NCBI GenBank assembly: GCA_002423545.1
Contig: DIWP01000035.1
Location: 45,257-104,074 of the forward strand
Reading direction: 5' to 3'
Source: Thermoleophilia bacterium UBA6103
GTDB lineage: Bacteria; Actinomycetota; Thermoleophilia; UBA2241
Length of the DNA stretch: 58,818 bases
The notes under the pieces were generated by a model that was not told where the DNA came from, did not search any database, and was given only the letters and a program-made list of their open reading frames with translations. Position numbers and translations under genes: made by a program. Position 1 is the stretch's first letter. Every line of letters starts with the position of its first letter. Shown here piece after piece: positions 39,085 to 48,010 of this stretch.

Positions 39085-41934
39085 TCACCCGGATGTCGAG
39101 GTCGAGTCGTCCGGAGCCGCGGGCTCTGCGTGAGCGTGGTAGCGAAGCGTCGCCTGGACCCGGTCGGTGACCCCCAGCTTGCTGAAGATGCGGTTGACGT
39201 AGGTTTTGACCGTCGTCGGGGAGAGGACGAGCTGCTCGGCGATCTCCGCGTTGCGCCTGCCTGCGGCGATGAGCGAGAGGATCTCGACCTCTCGGCGTGT
39301 CAGCTCGGGCAGGGCGTCGCGAGCGGGGTCGTGCGGCTCTCCGGCCGCGTCGAGCTGTGCGGAGAGACGCCGCACGGACGGCAGCCGATGGCGGCGTCCG
39401 CGCCGTAGCAGCGTGCTCCGGTCGGCCGGGTCCAGCATCGCGGAACCGACCGTCAGCGTCTCTGTGGCGACCGGCTCCCCGCATGCCAGCGCGGCGACGA
39501 GCATCGTCACGCCGCGTGGATGCCTGGCGAGGGCCTGGAGCACCTGACGTGTCACGAGCGTGTCCCTGGTGGTCGCCAGAAGATCGAGGGTCAGGCCGGG
39601 GGCGGTGCTCAGCTCCTGACACAGGAAGTGGAGATGACCGAGGTCGAGGCAGGTCGGTATCACCTCTCGCAGCCGCCAGAGCGCCGCCTCGCGGGCGCCG
39701 CGGCCGTCTTCGACGATCGCCGCGAAGACGCCGCACTTGGCGGCGATGAAGGGCAGCGTGTGCCGGCTCGCTTCTGCCGCCAGCGCAGCGAGCGTGCCGA
39801 CATCACGGCGGTCATCGAGCAGGCAGGCGACATACTCCTGATTGGCATGGACCGTGAGGCGCGGATGGTGGAGCTGCTCGCCGGCGAGACGATCGAGCGC
39901 CAGGTCGTAGAGATCGGCGGCGCGCTCGAGCTCGCCGGCGCGGCGGTGAGCGGTCGCCGCATGGCTGTGCGCGAGCGCCCGGCAGCCGGCGTCGTCGGCG
40001 ATCGCGGGATGTCGCTCGGCGTGTTCGCACAGCTCGACTCCGCAGGCCATGTTGCCGCGGGCGAGCTCCACCTGACCGCGTGCATCGAGCAGGAGCGGCT
40101 CGTAGAAGTGGTAGCCGAAGCGCTCCGCGGTCGACGAGGCCTGGTCCAGCGTGTCGAGCGCCGCCCGGTAGTCGGCGAGGTACAGGTGCGCCAGGGCGAT
40201 CGTGTTCTGGAAGCTCATGATGAAGCTGGGCGGCATCGCCCGCTCCACGTGCGTCCGGCATGCGTGGGCGCGGGTCGAGGCCTCACGGAAGCGGCCCTGT
40301 GTGGTGAGCCGGGCGATACGCTGGCCTTCAAGGCGCAGCAGCTCCTGCTCGGTCTCCTGCGATGACAGCGCCTCCGCCGCCGTCAACGCGGTCTCCGCGC
40401 GGCCCCAGTCGCTGGCTGCCGTGTGCGCGGCGCCGAGGCTGACGAGCGCGTGCATGCGCTGACCCGGCGCCACGGCCGCGTCGAGCGCGTGAGCGCAGGC
40501 GGTCGCGGCGGCTTCGTACTCGCCGCGCCAGTAGTGCGCCTGTTCGAGCGCCGAAGCCAGGATGAAGGCCGTCCCGTCGGGCTCCTCGCGGCTGTGGGCG
40601 GAGAGGGCCGGTCGCAGGACCTCCACCGCCTCGGCGTGGTGGCCTTCGCGCATGAGTGCGTGACCTTCGAGGATCGAGGGCCACGGTCTCGCGGCGGGCA
40701 GACCGGGGGGGAGACGATGGGCCCATTCGCGCAGAGTCTCGGTAGGGCAGCGATCGAGCAGTGAGTCGCCGCCGCGCATCATCGTCTCGGTCGCCCCGGG
40801 GGGGTCGCCGGCAGCGAAGTACAGCTCGACCGCTGCCATCAGGTCGCCGGTCTGCTCGCATGCCTCGGCCGCGCGCAGTTGCGACGCCCGGTAGGCGTCG
40901 GCTCCGTCCTCGTGTGTGACCTTGTGGCGCAGGTAGTCGCGGAACAGGCGGTGGTAGCGATAGCCGCCGCCGTCGTCCCGGAAGGTGAAGACGCTGTTGA
41001 GCGTGAGATGCGCCAGATGGTGACTCGCCTCCCGTGAGCCGTTGAGCCGATCGACCAGATCGGGGGTCATCTGGTCGAGGCAGCAGGAGCGCTTCAGGAA
41101 CGCCCGCACGGCGAAGCCCTCGCGGTTGAACACCTGCTCCGCAAGGTAGGTGTACAGGTCCCCTTTGAGGCGAGGGTCGGTGAGGTCCATGGGACCGTCG
41201 CCGTTTGAAGGCGCCAGTGTGCGAGCCACGAGGACCAGTCCCGCCGGCCACCCTTCCGTGCCGGCCGCAAGGCGTTCCGTCTCCTCCCGGCAGAGAGTCC
41301 TGCCGGCGGCCGCCTCAAGGTAGCCTGCCGCCTGTTCGTCAGAGAAACGCAGGTCATCGATCCCGACGTGGGTGACCTGATCCGCCAGCAGGAGGCGCCC
41401 GGTCTGCAGCCCTGGCTCGTACCGGGTGAGCACGACGACGTGGACCTCCGGCGGCATGGCGGCGATGAGGTAGTCCAGGACCGCATCGAGTGCCTCACCG
41501 ACGCCTTCGTGGTAGTCGTCGAGGATGAGATGCAGCGGTCGCTCGATCTCCTCCTCCATGGCGCGCACCAGAAGAGCCGGCAGCTCGTGACTGGAGAGCG
41601 GCACCCGACCGGCGTCGGTGAGTCGACCCCGTAACGTCTCGCCGAAAGCACCCTGCGACCGTGCTATCGCCTCCCGGATGCCGGCGACGAAGACCGATGG
41701 GTCGTGATCGAGGCAGTCGACCGTGTACCAGGCTGTGCGCCAGCCGAGGCGGGTGGCGACCTCGGCGGTGACGGTGGTCTTGCCGTAGCCTGCCGGCGCG
41801 CGGACCAGCAGCAGGCGGCGCGATGCGCCGGCGGCGAAGCGGGACATGGTCTCGGGACGCACCAGGGCACGCCGGGTACCGGGTACCGTCACCTTCGATC
41901 TGAGGATGGGCAGCGGGGCGACGATGGACGTCAC
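39085..41934 (-). CDS. Large ATP-binding LuxR-family regulator (MalT/LAL type)
   Basis: About 949 residues. N-terminal STAND-type ATPase with Walker A VRAPAGYGKTTVTAEVA and Walker B LHLILDDYHE; central tetratricopeptide-like helical repeats (many Ala/Leu/His pairs, residues about 400-800); C-terminal LuxR helix-turn-helix LTRREVEILSLIAAGRRNAEIA and LVLSPTTVKTYVNRIFSKLGV. Such proteins sense an inducer, bind ATP and activate transcription as oligomers. GTG 41934 is chosen because GGGGGG lies 4 nt upstream and because the longer frame to 41961 would run into an inverted-repeat promoter. No obvious target operon adjoins. Confidence 0.9.
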   Translation of the reverse strand: MTSIVAPLPILRSKVTVPGTRRALVRPETMSRFAAGASRRLLLVRAPAGYGKTTVTAEVATRLGWRTAWYTVDCLDHDPSVFVAGIREAIARSQGAFGETLRGRLTDAGRVPLSSHELPALLVRAMEEEIERPLHLILDDYHEGVGEALDAVLDYLIAAMPPEVHVVVLTRYEPGLQTGRLLLADQVTHVGIDDLRFSDEQAAGYLEAAAGRTLCREETERLAAGTEGWPAGLVLVARTLAPSNGDGPMDLTDPRLKGDLYTYLAEQVFNREGFAVRAFLKRSCCLDQMTPDLVDRLNGSREASHHLAHLTLNSVFTFRDDGGGYRYHRLFRDYLRHKVTHEDGADAYRASQLRAAEACEQTGDLMAAVELYFAAGDPPGATETMMRGGDSLLDRCPTETLREWAHRLPPGLPAARPWPSILEGHALMREGHHAEAVEVLRPALSAHSREEPDGTAFILASALEQAHYWRGEYEAAATACAHALDAAVAPGQRMHALVSLGAAHTAASDWGRAETALTAAEALSSQETEQELLRLEGQRIARLTTQGRFREASTRAHACRTHVERAMPPSFIMSFQNTIALAHLYLADYRAALDTLDQASSTAERFGYHFYEPLLLDARGQVELARGNMACGVELCEHAERHPAIADDAGCRALAHSHAATAHRRAGELERAADLYDLALDRLAGEQLHHPRLTVHANQEYVACLLDDRRDVGTLAALAAEASRHTLPFIAAKCGVFAAIVEDGRGAREAALWRLREVIPTCLDLGHLHFLCQELSTAPGLTLDLLATTRDTLVTRQVLQALARHPRGVTMLVAALACGEPVATETLTVGSAMLDPADRSTLLRRGRRHRLPSVRRLSAQLDAAGEPHDPARDALPELTRREVEILSLIAAGRRNAEIAEQLVLSPTTVKTYVNRIFSKLGVTDRVQATLRYHAHAEPAAPDDSTSTSG

Positions 41935-41955
41935 GTGACCCCCCGAGCGACACGA

Positions 41956-41999
41956 CTGCACTGTGGTCGGCCACTCTACCAGAATGGTCGACAGTGCAG
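41956..41999 (-). promoter_or_regulatory. Inverted repeat flanking -10 of the LAL regulator gene
   Basis: CTGCACTGT (41956-41964) and its exact complement (41991-41999) enclose a TAGAGT -10 element (minus strand, 41978-41973). The predicted start of transcription then lies about 30 nt before GTG 41934. This arrangement fits a regulator site over the promoter. An additional 10-bp palindrome, TGTCATGACA, is at 42008-42017. Confidence 0.5.
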
Positions 42000-42200
42000 G
42001 TACTGGATGTCATGACAGTAAGGTTGACGATAAGGCCGTCACGCGGGTGACCTTCTCGCCTCCGGGGTGGCCTTCAAGCGTCGTGGTGCGCTCGCAGTGG
42101 GCGCGGTGGCTGCGGTGGCGCCCTTCACGGGCCGACGGTCGGCACCGGCCTCCCCGTCGCGAGGAAGGCGGCGCGGAGGGGACGGCCGGGCGCAGAGACG

Positions 42201-42252
42201 GCGACGGAGGTACGCGACGGAGGGCCGCGACGGAGGGCCGCGACGGAGGGCC
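42201..42252. repeat. 13-bp tandem repeat, four copies
   Basis: Units of GCGACGGAGGGCC; the first copy ends TAC instead of GCC, and a partial fifth unit (GCGACG) follows. They lie in the 300-nt gap between the LAL regulator promoter and the 3' end of the SLOG-fold gene. Not coding in any convincing frame. Confidence 0.8.
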
Positions 42253-42265
42253 GCGACGATGCGCT

Positions 42266-42745
42266 TCAGCTGCCGCTCAGGGCCAGGCTGACCGCCTCGG
42301 CGGGGGTGGAGGCATGCAGCACGCCGGCCGGCGTGCCTTCGCGTGGCATCACCTGCCAGCTGTCGAGGAGGACGACGGGGCGGCCGGCACAGCGCGCCAG
42401 AGCGATCTCCGAGAGGGTGCCCCAGCTGCCGCCGAGAGCGATCACCGCGTCGCCGCTGGCCGCCACCGCGAGGTTCCTGGCGTGCCCCACGCCGGTGCAG
42501 ATCGAGTAGGTGAGATGGGGGTCGGCGTCGTCCCGGTCCAGTTCGGGCAGGATACCCAGGCAGACGCCGCCGCGGCGCGCAACGCCGCGCGCCACGGCGC
42601 TCATCACGCCGCCCATGCCGCCGCAGACGACTACGCAGCCGGCCGTCGCCAGCAGCTCGCCGAGCTCCTCGCCGAGTGCCGTGATCCGTGCGTCTTCGGC
42701 GCTCTGCCCGATGACGCTGACGTAGATCTGCCGCCGCTGCTCCAT
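42266..42745 (-). CDS. SLOG/TIGR00725-family (LOG-like) protein
   Basis: 159-residue Rossmann-like protein of the LOG/DprA-related superfamily. CGGMGGVMSAVARGV near residue 40 and ALGGSWGTLSEIALA near residue 105 are the nucleotide-binding blocks; the classical PGGxGTxxE motif reads GGSWGTLSE. Family members include cytokinin-activating phosphoribohydrolases and molybdenum cofactor carrier proteins; TIGR00725-type proteins have no settled function. ATG 42745 follows AAAGGAGG. The gene is 29 nt behind the helicase gene and in the same orientation. Confidence 0.82.
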   Translation of the reverse strand: MEQRRQIYVSVIGQSAEDARITALGEELGELLATAGCVVVCGGMGGVMSAVARGVARRGGVCLGILPELDRDDADPHLTYSICTGVGHARNLAVAASGDAVIALGGSWGTLSEIALARCAGRPVVLLDSWQVMPREGTPAGVLHASTPAEAVSLALSGS

Positions 42746-42774
42746 CGGTCGCCTCCTTTCGTCCTCATCTGCCG

Positions 42775-45192
42775 TCAGGGTGCCGCGGCGGCGATGCCGA
42801 TCGCGGCCGCAGCGGCGTCCTGTGTGACGGCCGCCAGCAGGCGCCGGGCGCCGTGCTTGTCGAGCGGCTCGTTGAGGTTGCCGCACTTGGGGCTCTGCAC
42901 GCAGCTCGGGCAGCCGGACTCGCAGGGGCAGCGGGCGATCAGCGTGTGCGCGTCGGCAGCCATGTCGGTGAACGCGTCGAAGCCGGCGCGCGCCAGACCG
43001 AGCCCGCCGGCGTAGCCGTCGTAGATGAACACGGTCGCCCTGTCGGTCTGCCAGTGCCAGGCGGTCGAGAGGCCGCCGACGTCCCAGCGGTCGCACATGG
43101 CGTACAGCGGCAGGATGGCGATCAGGGCGTGCTCGGCCGCATGGAGCGAGCCGGCGATGCGGGTGGTGTGGTCGAGCGGCTCGCTGCTCTCGACGGCGTT
43201 CGGGTCGGAGGCCGACGGTCCGGCGATCGCGCTCGCCTGCGGAGCCCCCTGGCCCGGCTCCGCACCGAGGCTCAGCACACGCTCGAGCAGCTCCGGCGTG
43301 ACGGTGAGCCAGAGCGCCTCGGTGGTGAACGACTGCTCGGGCAGGTCGAGCGGCACGGTCTCGAGGATCCGGTGGTCGCCGGCGTCGCGCTTGCGGTACG
43401 CGATCACCTGCTCGGTCACTTCGATGGTGCCGAAGAAGAGTACGGCTCCGGGCGCCGGCTCGTGGAAGGCGGCCTGACCGGTCACGAAGACGTTCTTGTC
43501 GACCTTGGGCTGCGTGTAGTAGCCGCCGCGGAAGCGCTCCACGAAGACCACGCCGTCCTCCAGATCGAGGCGGCGCACAGCGTAGGACTCGCCGAGATGC
43601 AGGTAGACGGCGCCGGGATGCGCGGTGCGGAACGCGCGCTCGCCCTCCACCTCGCCGAGGACGGCGCCGGTCTCCAGCTCCACGATCGTGCAGCGGGCTG
43701 ACGAAGCGGTGCGCAGCGAGACGCCGGCCGCCGGTTGCTCGGGCAGCGCCCACGCCAGACCGGCGGCGGTGCGCCGCAGGCAGCCGGCGGCGGTCAGGCG
43801 CGCGGCCCGCTGCAGGCCTTCGGCGCCGAAGTAGCGCTCGTCGTCTTCGCCGAGGGGGACCTCGTAGGCTGCCGCCTGGAGGTGGGCGTCGAGCACGTGC
43901 GGGTTGCGCAGGTCGACGATCGCCTGTTCGACGGGTCTGGACAGCAGGCGCTCCGGCTCGCGCATGAAGAACTGGTCGAGTGCGTCCTGTCCGGCTACCA
44001 GGACGGCCCAGCCACGGCCGTCGCGTCCGGCGCGACCCCAGCGCTGCAGCAGGCTCGTCACGGTGCCGGGGAAGCCCATGACGACGGCGACGTCGAGGCT
44101 GCCCACATCGATGCCCAGCTCCAGGGCCGAGGTGGCGATGACCGCGTCGAGCTCGTGGTCGAACAGCCGGCGTTCGATGTCCCGTCGCTGCTGCGGGGTG
44201 TAGCCGGCGCGGTAGGGCAGGACGCGGTCGGCGGCGGCCGCGGTCCGCGGCCGCTCGGACAGACGCCGGCGGACCGCGTTCGAGAGCAGCTCGGTGGCGC
44301 GCCGGCTCTGGGTGAACACGATGGCCCGTGCGCCGGCCGCCACGACGTCGGCGGTCACCGCGGCGGCGTCGGCCAGAGCGCTGCGCCGGCGTCCGGAGTC
44401 GGGGTCCTCGAGCGGCGGGTTCCAGAGCACCACGGCGCGTTCGGGTCGCGGCGCGCCGTCGTCCTCGAGCAGCTCGAACGGCAGTCCCACGAGCCGCTCG
44501 GCGAACTCCTGCGGCTGGGCCATGGTCGCCGAGGTGAGGATGAAGACGGGCTGCGAGCCGTAGTGTGCGCAAAGGCGGCGCAGGCGGCGCAGCACCTGCG
44601 CGACGTGCGAGCCGAAGACGCCGCGGTACACGTGCGCCTCGTCGAGCACCACGTACCGCAGATCGTGCAGGAACTGCGCCCAGCGTTCGTGCGCCGGCAG
44701 GATCCCCAGGTGCAGCATGTCGGGGTTGGAGAGCACGACCCCGGCCCGGGTGCGGATGAGCCGGCGCTGGCCTTGCGGCGTATCGCCGTCGTAGATCGCG
44801 AAGGTCGGCGTGCCGGCGCCCGGTCCGCCGAGCTTCCGCGCCTGGTCCTGGGCCAGCGCTTTGGTGGGGTAGAGGAAGAGCGCCCGGGCGACGTCGTCGC
44901 GGGCGGCCGCGTCGAGCACCGGCAGGGTGAAGCAGAGCGACTTGCCGCTGGCGGTGCCGGTGGCGATGACCGTGTCGCGGTGCTGCACGGCGGCGAGTTC
45001 GAACGCGCGGGCCTGATGCGAGTAGAGCCGCGTGATGCCGCGGCGCGCCAGCGTGTCGACGACCGTGGGATGCAGCCTCGCAGGGAAGTCGACGAGGGCG
45101 GCGGCGCGGGCGGCGCGGTGGGTCACGGTCACGATCTGCTCGTGCGTGCCGGCGTCGAACACAGCGCGCAGAGCCTGCTGATGCTCGCTCAT
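42775..45192 (-). CDS. MrfA/YprA-like DEAH helicase with C-terminal zinc domain
   Basis: 805-residue superfamily 2 helicase. Motif I TGTASGKSLCFTLP, motif II DEAH in VVLDEAHVYRG, motif III TSATM, motif VI QRWGRAGRDG. The C-terminal DUF1998-like part ends with CPCESGCPSCVQSPKCGN, the four-cysteine zinc site of MrfA, a helicase for mitomycin-type DNA damage repair in Bacillus. ATG 45192 is supported by an adjacent -10 element. Length agrees with YprA/MrfA (about 750). Followed on the same strand by the SLOG gene. Confidence 0.9.
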   Translation of the reverse strand: MSEHQQALRAVFDAGTHEQIVTVTHRAARAAALVDFPARLHPTVVDTLARRGITRLYSHQARAFELAAVQHRDTVIATGTASGKSLCFTLPVLDAAARDDVARALFLYPTKALAQDQARKLGGPGAGTPTFAIYDGDTPQGQRRLIRTRAGVVLSNPDMLHLGILPAHERWAQFLHDLRYVVLDEAHVYRGVFGSHVAQVLRRLRRLCAHYGSQPVFILTSATMAQPQEFAERLVGLPFELLEDDGAPRPERAVVLWNPPLEDPDSGRRRSALADAAAVTADVVAAGARAIVFTQSRRATELLSNAVRRRLSERPRTAAAADRVLPYRAGYTPQQRRDIERRLFDHELDAVIATSALELGIDVGSLDVAVVMGFPGTVTSLLQRWGRAGRDGRGWAVLVAGQDALDQFFMREPERLLSRPVEQAIVDLRNPHVLDAHLQAAAYEVPLGEDDERYFGAEGLQRAARLTAAGCLRRTAAGLAWALPEQPAAGVSLRTASSARCTIVELETGAVLGEVEGERAFRTAHPGAVYLHLGESYAVRRLDLEDGVVFVERFRGGYYTQPKVDKNVFVTGQAAFHEPAPGAVLFFGTIEVTEQVIAYRKRDAGDHRILETVPLDLPEQSFTTEALWLTVTPELLERVLSLGAEPGQGAPQASAIAGPSASDPNAVESSEPLDHTTRIAGSLHAAEHALIAILPLYAMCDRWDVGGLSTAWHWQTDRATVFIYDGYAGGLGLARAGFDAFTDMAADAHTLIARCPCESGCPSCVQSPKCGNLNEPLDKHGARRLLAAVTQDAAAAAIGIAAAAP

Positions 45193-45198
45193 GACGGC

Positions 45199-45204
45199 AT
45201 ACTA
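45199..45204 (-). promoter_or_regulatory. Extended -10 of the helicase gene, leaderless type
   Basis: On the minus strand the sequence TGC-TAGTAT is an extended -10 element ending 6 nt before the ATG at 45192. No ribosome-binding site is present, so the message is probably leaderless. Confidence 0.55.
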
Positions 45205-45502
45205 GCAACGCCGGTGCGCGCTCGCCGGACGGCGGTGTGATGGTGCGGTCGTGGGCGGCGTGACGAGCCTGCCCGCGGCGGTGATGCGACGTGGCCGACG
45301 GGAAGGGCGGCGGGGGACGGCGTCGGCCGCCCAGGCTTGGGACCTGTCCCTCCAGGTCTGCCCGCCCGGATGCGCCCGTGGACACGTTGCGGATGCGGCC
45401 CCCTCCCGGTTCCCCCGTAGACTGGCTGCGAGGAGACCGTGTCGTGACCGCCCCGCTCGGGCCACGAACGCCCCGAACGCGCATCCCTCTCGGGACAGGT
45501 CC
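45205..45502. other. 300-nt gap with REP-like inverted pair
   Basis: Between the helicase promoter and the stop of the CAP-domain gene. GGGACCTGTCCC (45339-45350) and GGGACAGGTCC (45492-45502) are mutually inverted copies of a dispersed palindrome, about 140 nt apart, and a third copy lies at 50776-50787. The pair may bound a small non-coding repeat element. No coding potential seen. Confidence 0.5.
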
Positions 45503-46042
45503 TTAGAGACGGACGCGGCGCCCGACGTCGAGGGTGTAGTAGGTGACCTCTGTGAGCGTGATGCCGTTGCGCTCGAGGGCGCCGCGGGCCGTGCCGACAC
45601 CGACGTCACGGAAGCACCTCGTGAGGATGATGCGGCGGTGCGCCGGGCTCTTCATCCAGGCGCGCACCGTCGCCCGCGCGCCGGCGTAGCCGGCGGTCGC
45701 CCAGGCGATGTTCTCACCGACGCTCCAGCGGCGGCAGCGCGTCGGGGAGTAGCCGCAGGCCTTCATGCGCTGCGCCGGCGTCCGGCCGCTGCGCGAGACA
45801 TGAGAGAAGTACTGCCGGGCGGCCATATCGCGAGAATGGGCCCGGGCCGCCCTGGTGAGGCTCACATGGATGCGCAACGGCTTGAGGCCGCGCTTGCTGC
45901 GCTCCCGGTTGACGAGCACGACGATGCTCTTCTCCTTGACGGTCAGACGGACCTTCCGGTCGGCGGCCGAGGCTGCCGATACGAGCGCCAACGACGTGGC
46001 AAGGACCACGACAAGCACAGCCAGCACGATCGCTCGTCTCAT
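45503..46042 (-). CDS. Secreted CAP-domain (SCP/YkwD-like) protein
   Basis: 179-residue protein with a signal peptide (MRRAIVLAVLVVVLATS, then cleavage near ASA-AD) and a CAP domain: LVNRERSKRGLKPL, HSRDMAARQYFSHVS, GENIAWATAG and AWMKSPAHRRIILTRCFRDVGVG. The conserved His/Glu residues are present. Bacterial YkwD-like proteins are extracellular and of unclear function. ATG 46042 is preferred to ATG 46051 and the longer frame because AGGAGGG is then at a good distance and the signal peptide starts with MRR. Divergent from the gene at 46203. Confidence 0.88.
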   Translation of the reverse strand: MRRAIVLAVLVVVLATSLALVSAASAADRKVRLTVKEKSIVVLVNRERSKRGLKPLRIHVSLTRAARAHSRDMAARQYFSHVSRSGRTPAQRMKACGYSPTRCRRWSVGENIAWATAGYAGARATVRAWMKSPAHRRIILTRCFRDVGVGTARGALERNGITLTEVTYYTLDVGRRVRL

Positions 46043-46165
46043 GTCTCCCATCCCTCCTGCTCCACAGGGCCGTATCGGCGGGGATCGGACCGACATGAGA
46101 CCCGATCGGCAGGTTCTTTCGCCTGCCGAGACAACACCCGCACGCGCGTCGCGGCCGGGCCCGGC

Positions 46166-46195
46166 TTGTAGGACGATGTGAGCGCGATGTAAAGT
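46166..46195 (+). promoter_or_regulatory. Promoter of gene at 46203, leaderless type
   Basis: TTGTAG (46166-46171), 18-nt spacer, TAAAGT (46190-46195), then 7 nt to ATG 46203. No ribosome-binding sequence lies between, so the transcript should start at or next to the start codon. Confidence 0.55.
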
Positions 46196-46202
46196 GCGGG
46201 CC

Positions 46203-46988
46203 ATGCATGGCGTGGCTCGACCACGGCGTCCGTCCCGCGCGGAGCGTCGTCAGCAGATCATGCGCAGGCGCTTGGCGGCGATCGGTATCGTTCTCTCCGT
46301 CGTCGTCGTCGCGATCGTGGCGGCGTACTCGCTGCCGGGCTCCACACCCGCTCAGATCCCCGACTCCGATGCGCCGGTGGCGCTCGACTCCGGCTCGTCG
46401 GCGGCGAACGCTCGTACCGTCGTGGCCAGGCTCGACGGCGAGGACGTCCTGCTGCCGGTGCGGCGCGCGAGCAGTACCGCCATCGCCTTCCACCCCGTCG
46501 ACAACCCCAACACCGTCGGCTTCGCGCCGGTCGGTGATCGTCTCGGCGGCGGCGACCTGGGCACCAGGCTCGCCGACATCTTCGCCGGCGGCGGCGGCGT
46601 GCAGTACTACCTCATGGACGGGCAGGGCGGTGAGCGCTCGCCGTCCACCGCCGGACTGGCCGTGGGCTCCCTGCCGGGAGAGGCGGTGCGCAGCCCGGTC
46701 GACGGTCGAGTGACGGCCGTCAAGTCGTACAAGCTGCTCGGTCGCTTCGACGACGTCGAGATCGATGTCCAGCTGGCGGCAGACCCGTCGCTGCTGCTCG
46801 TCATCACCCACATGGCCAAGCCGAGGGTACACGTGGGCGACGAGCTCTCGGCCGGCACGACCATACTCGGCGCCGTGCGTGGCTTCCCTACCGAGGTGCA
46901 GCAGGAGATCAGGCAGTTCACCAACGATGCCGGCGACCACGTCCAGATGACGGCCGTGCGCGTGGCGCCCGACCTGGCCGGATTCTGA
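46203..46988 (+). CDS. Membrane-anchored protein with M23/lipoyl-like domain, function unknown
   Basis: 261 residues. A basic N-terminus (RPRRPSRAERRQQIMRRR) precedes one membrane helix (residues about 22-45). The C-terminal third, AVRSPVDGRVTAVKSYK ... ITHMAKPRVHVGDELSAGTTILG, resembles the beta barrel of M23/lipoyl-type domains, but only a THM stands where the catalytic HxH of an endopeptidase would be and no HxxxD is seen. Probably a non-enzymatic cell-surface protein. ATG 46203 is supported by the promoter; GTG 46194 would lie inside the -10 element. Confidence 0.75.
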   Translation: MHGVARPRRPSRAERRQQIMRRRLAAIGIVLSVVVVAIVAAYSLPGSTPAQIPDSDAPVALDSGSSAANARTVVARLDGEDVLLPVRRASSTAIAFHPVDNPNTVGFAPVGDRLGGGDLGTRLADIFAGGGGVQYYLMDGQGGERSPSTAGLAVGSLPGEAVRSPVDGRVTAVKSYKLLGRFDDVEIDVQLAADPSLLLVITHMAKPRVHVGDELSAGTTILGAVRGFPTEVQQEIRQFTNDAGDHVQMTAVRVAPDLAGF

Positions 46989-47019
46989 GCGTGTCGTTGC
47001 CGCGGATGGGATCCTGAGC

Positions 47020-47847
47020 ATGGCCGGCACGAACGTGCCCAGAGCTTCGCTGGCCATCGTCGGCGGCACCGGCACCTACGGCGCCGACCTGCACGCAGAG
47101 CTGCATCCGGACGTTGCGGTCCGCGACGAGGAGCTCGTCTTCGCGACTCCCTGGGGCGAGAGCCCGGCCTTCACCCTGCTCGAGGTCGCCGACAGGAAGT
47201 GCCTGCACGTGCGCCTTCACGGCTGGCGCCGCGGCGTGTCGCGGGGTCGCGCCTCGCGCCAGGTCTTCAGCGTCCTGCAGCGCGCCGGCGTGCGGCGCAT
47301 CGTCTCGGATGCCGGGGTCGGCAGCCTCAACACCCTTCTCGACCCCGGTGACCTGGTCATCCCCGACGACTTCGTCGACCTCACGACAGACCGCGATCGC
47401 GGCGGCATGATCGTCGGCGACCACCTGCTCATCATGCGCGACCCGGTGTGCCCGCTCGGCCGCGAGACGCTGCGCGCCGTGGCCGCCGACCTGGCGCCGG
47501 AGCGGCGGCTCTTCCCGCGCGGGACCTACGTGGTCACCGAGGGACCGCGCTTCGAGTCGCCGGCCGAGGTGCGCCGCCTGCAGCAGTACGGCGACATCGT
47601 CGGCCAGAGCTTTGCCCCAGAGGTCTGGCTGGCGCGCGATATCGGCGCGTGTTACGCGGGCATCTACGTGGTGGTCAACTACGGAGAAGGCGTCGTGACC
47701 GAGTGGTCGCACGACGAGCTCAAACGGATCTTCGAAGACGACTCGAAGCTCATGGCCCGTATCATCCTGGCTGTCGCGGCGGCCTGGCCGGAGGACGACG
47801 AGGGCTGCGACTGTCGGGCGCTGCGGCGGCCGAGCCTGCTGAAGTAG
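47020..47847 (+). CDS. MTAP/purine nucleoside phosphorylase-like protein
   Basis: 275-residue member of the nucleoside phosphorylase (PNP/MTAP) family. The N-terminal AIVGGTGTYG (phosphate site), the RRIVSDAGVGSLN segment and TEGPRFESPAEVRRLQQYGDIVGQS (base/ribose-binding) are visible. Family members split methylthioadenosine or purine nucleosides; in futalosine organisms lacking MqnB this type of enzyme could also act on aminofutalosine. The base-specific residues cannot be assigned by eye. ATG 47020 lies 31 nt after the membrane protein gene. Confidence 0.85.
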   Translation: MAGTNVPRASLAIVGGTGTYGADLHAELHPDVAVRDEELVFATPWGESPAFTLLEVADRKCLHVRLHGWRRGVSRGRASRQVFSVLQRAGVRRIVSDAGVGSLNTLLDPGDLVIPDDFVDLTTDRDRGGMIVGDHLLIMRDPVCPLGRETLRAVAADLAPERRLFPRGTYVVTEGPRFESPAEVRRLQQYGDIVGQSFAPEVWLARDIGACYAGIYVVVNYGEGVVTEWSHDELKRIFEDDSKLMARIILAVAAAWPEDDEGCDCRALRRPSLLK

Positions 47848-48010
47848 CCGCCGGGAGGCCCGGCGCGTCCTCTGCCCCGGCATTGTGGCTGCGCGCGCCA
47901 CGCGCCCCAGGTCGCCGGCACACGTCACGCGCCCCGGGCTCGGCGGCTGCTCGCTCCCGCTCCCCCTGCCCGTTGTCGCGGGGCGGCTCTGCGACCGACC
48001 GCTCGCGGGC

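Noticed and set aside
42201..42252. CRISPR array
   Set aside because: Repeats are 13 bp and directly contiguous with no spacers, and no cas genes are present.
42746..45484. Possible long N-terminal extension of the SLOG-family protein
   Set aside because: It lies over the helicase in another frame and is arginine/proline-rich; ATG 42745 has an excellent ribosome-binding site.
46203..46988. Active M23 endopeptidase
   Set aside because: The HxxxD and HxH zinc ligands are not present.
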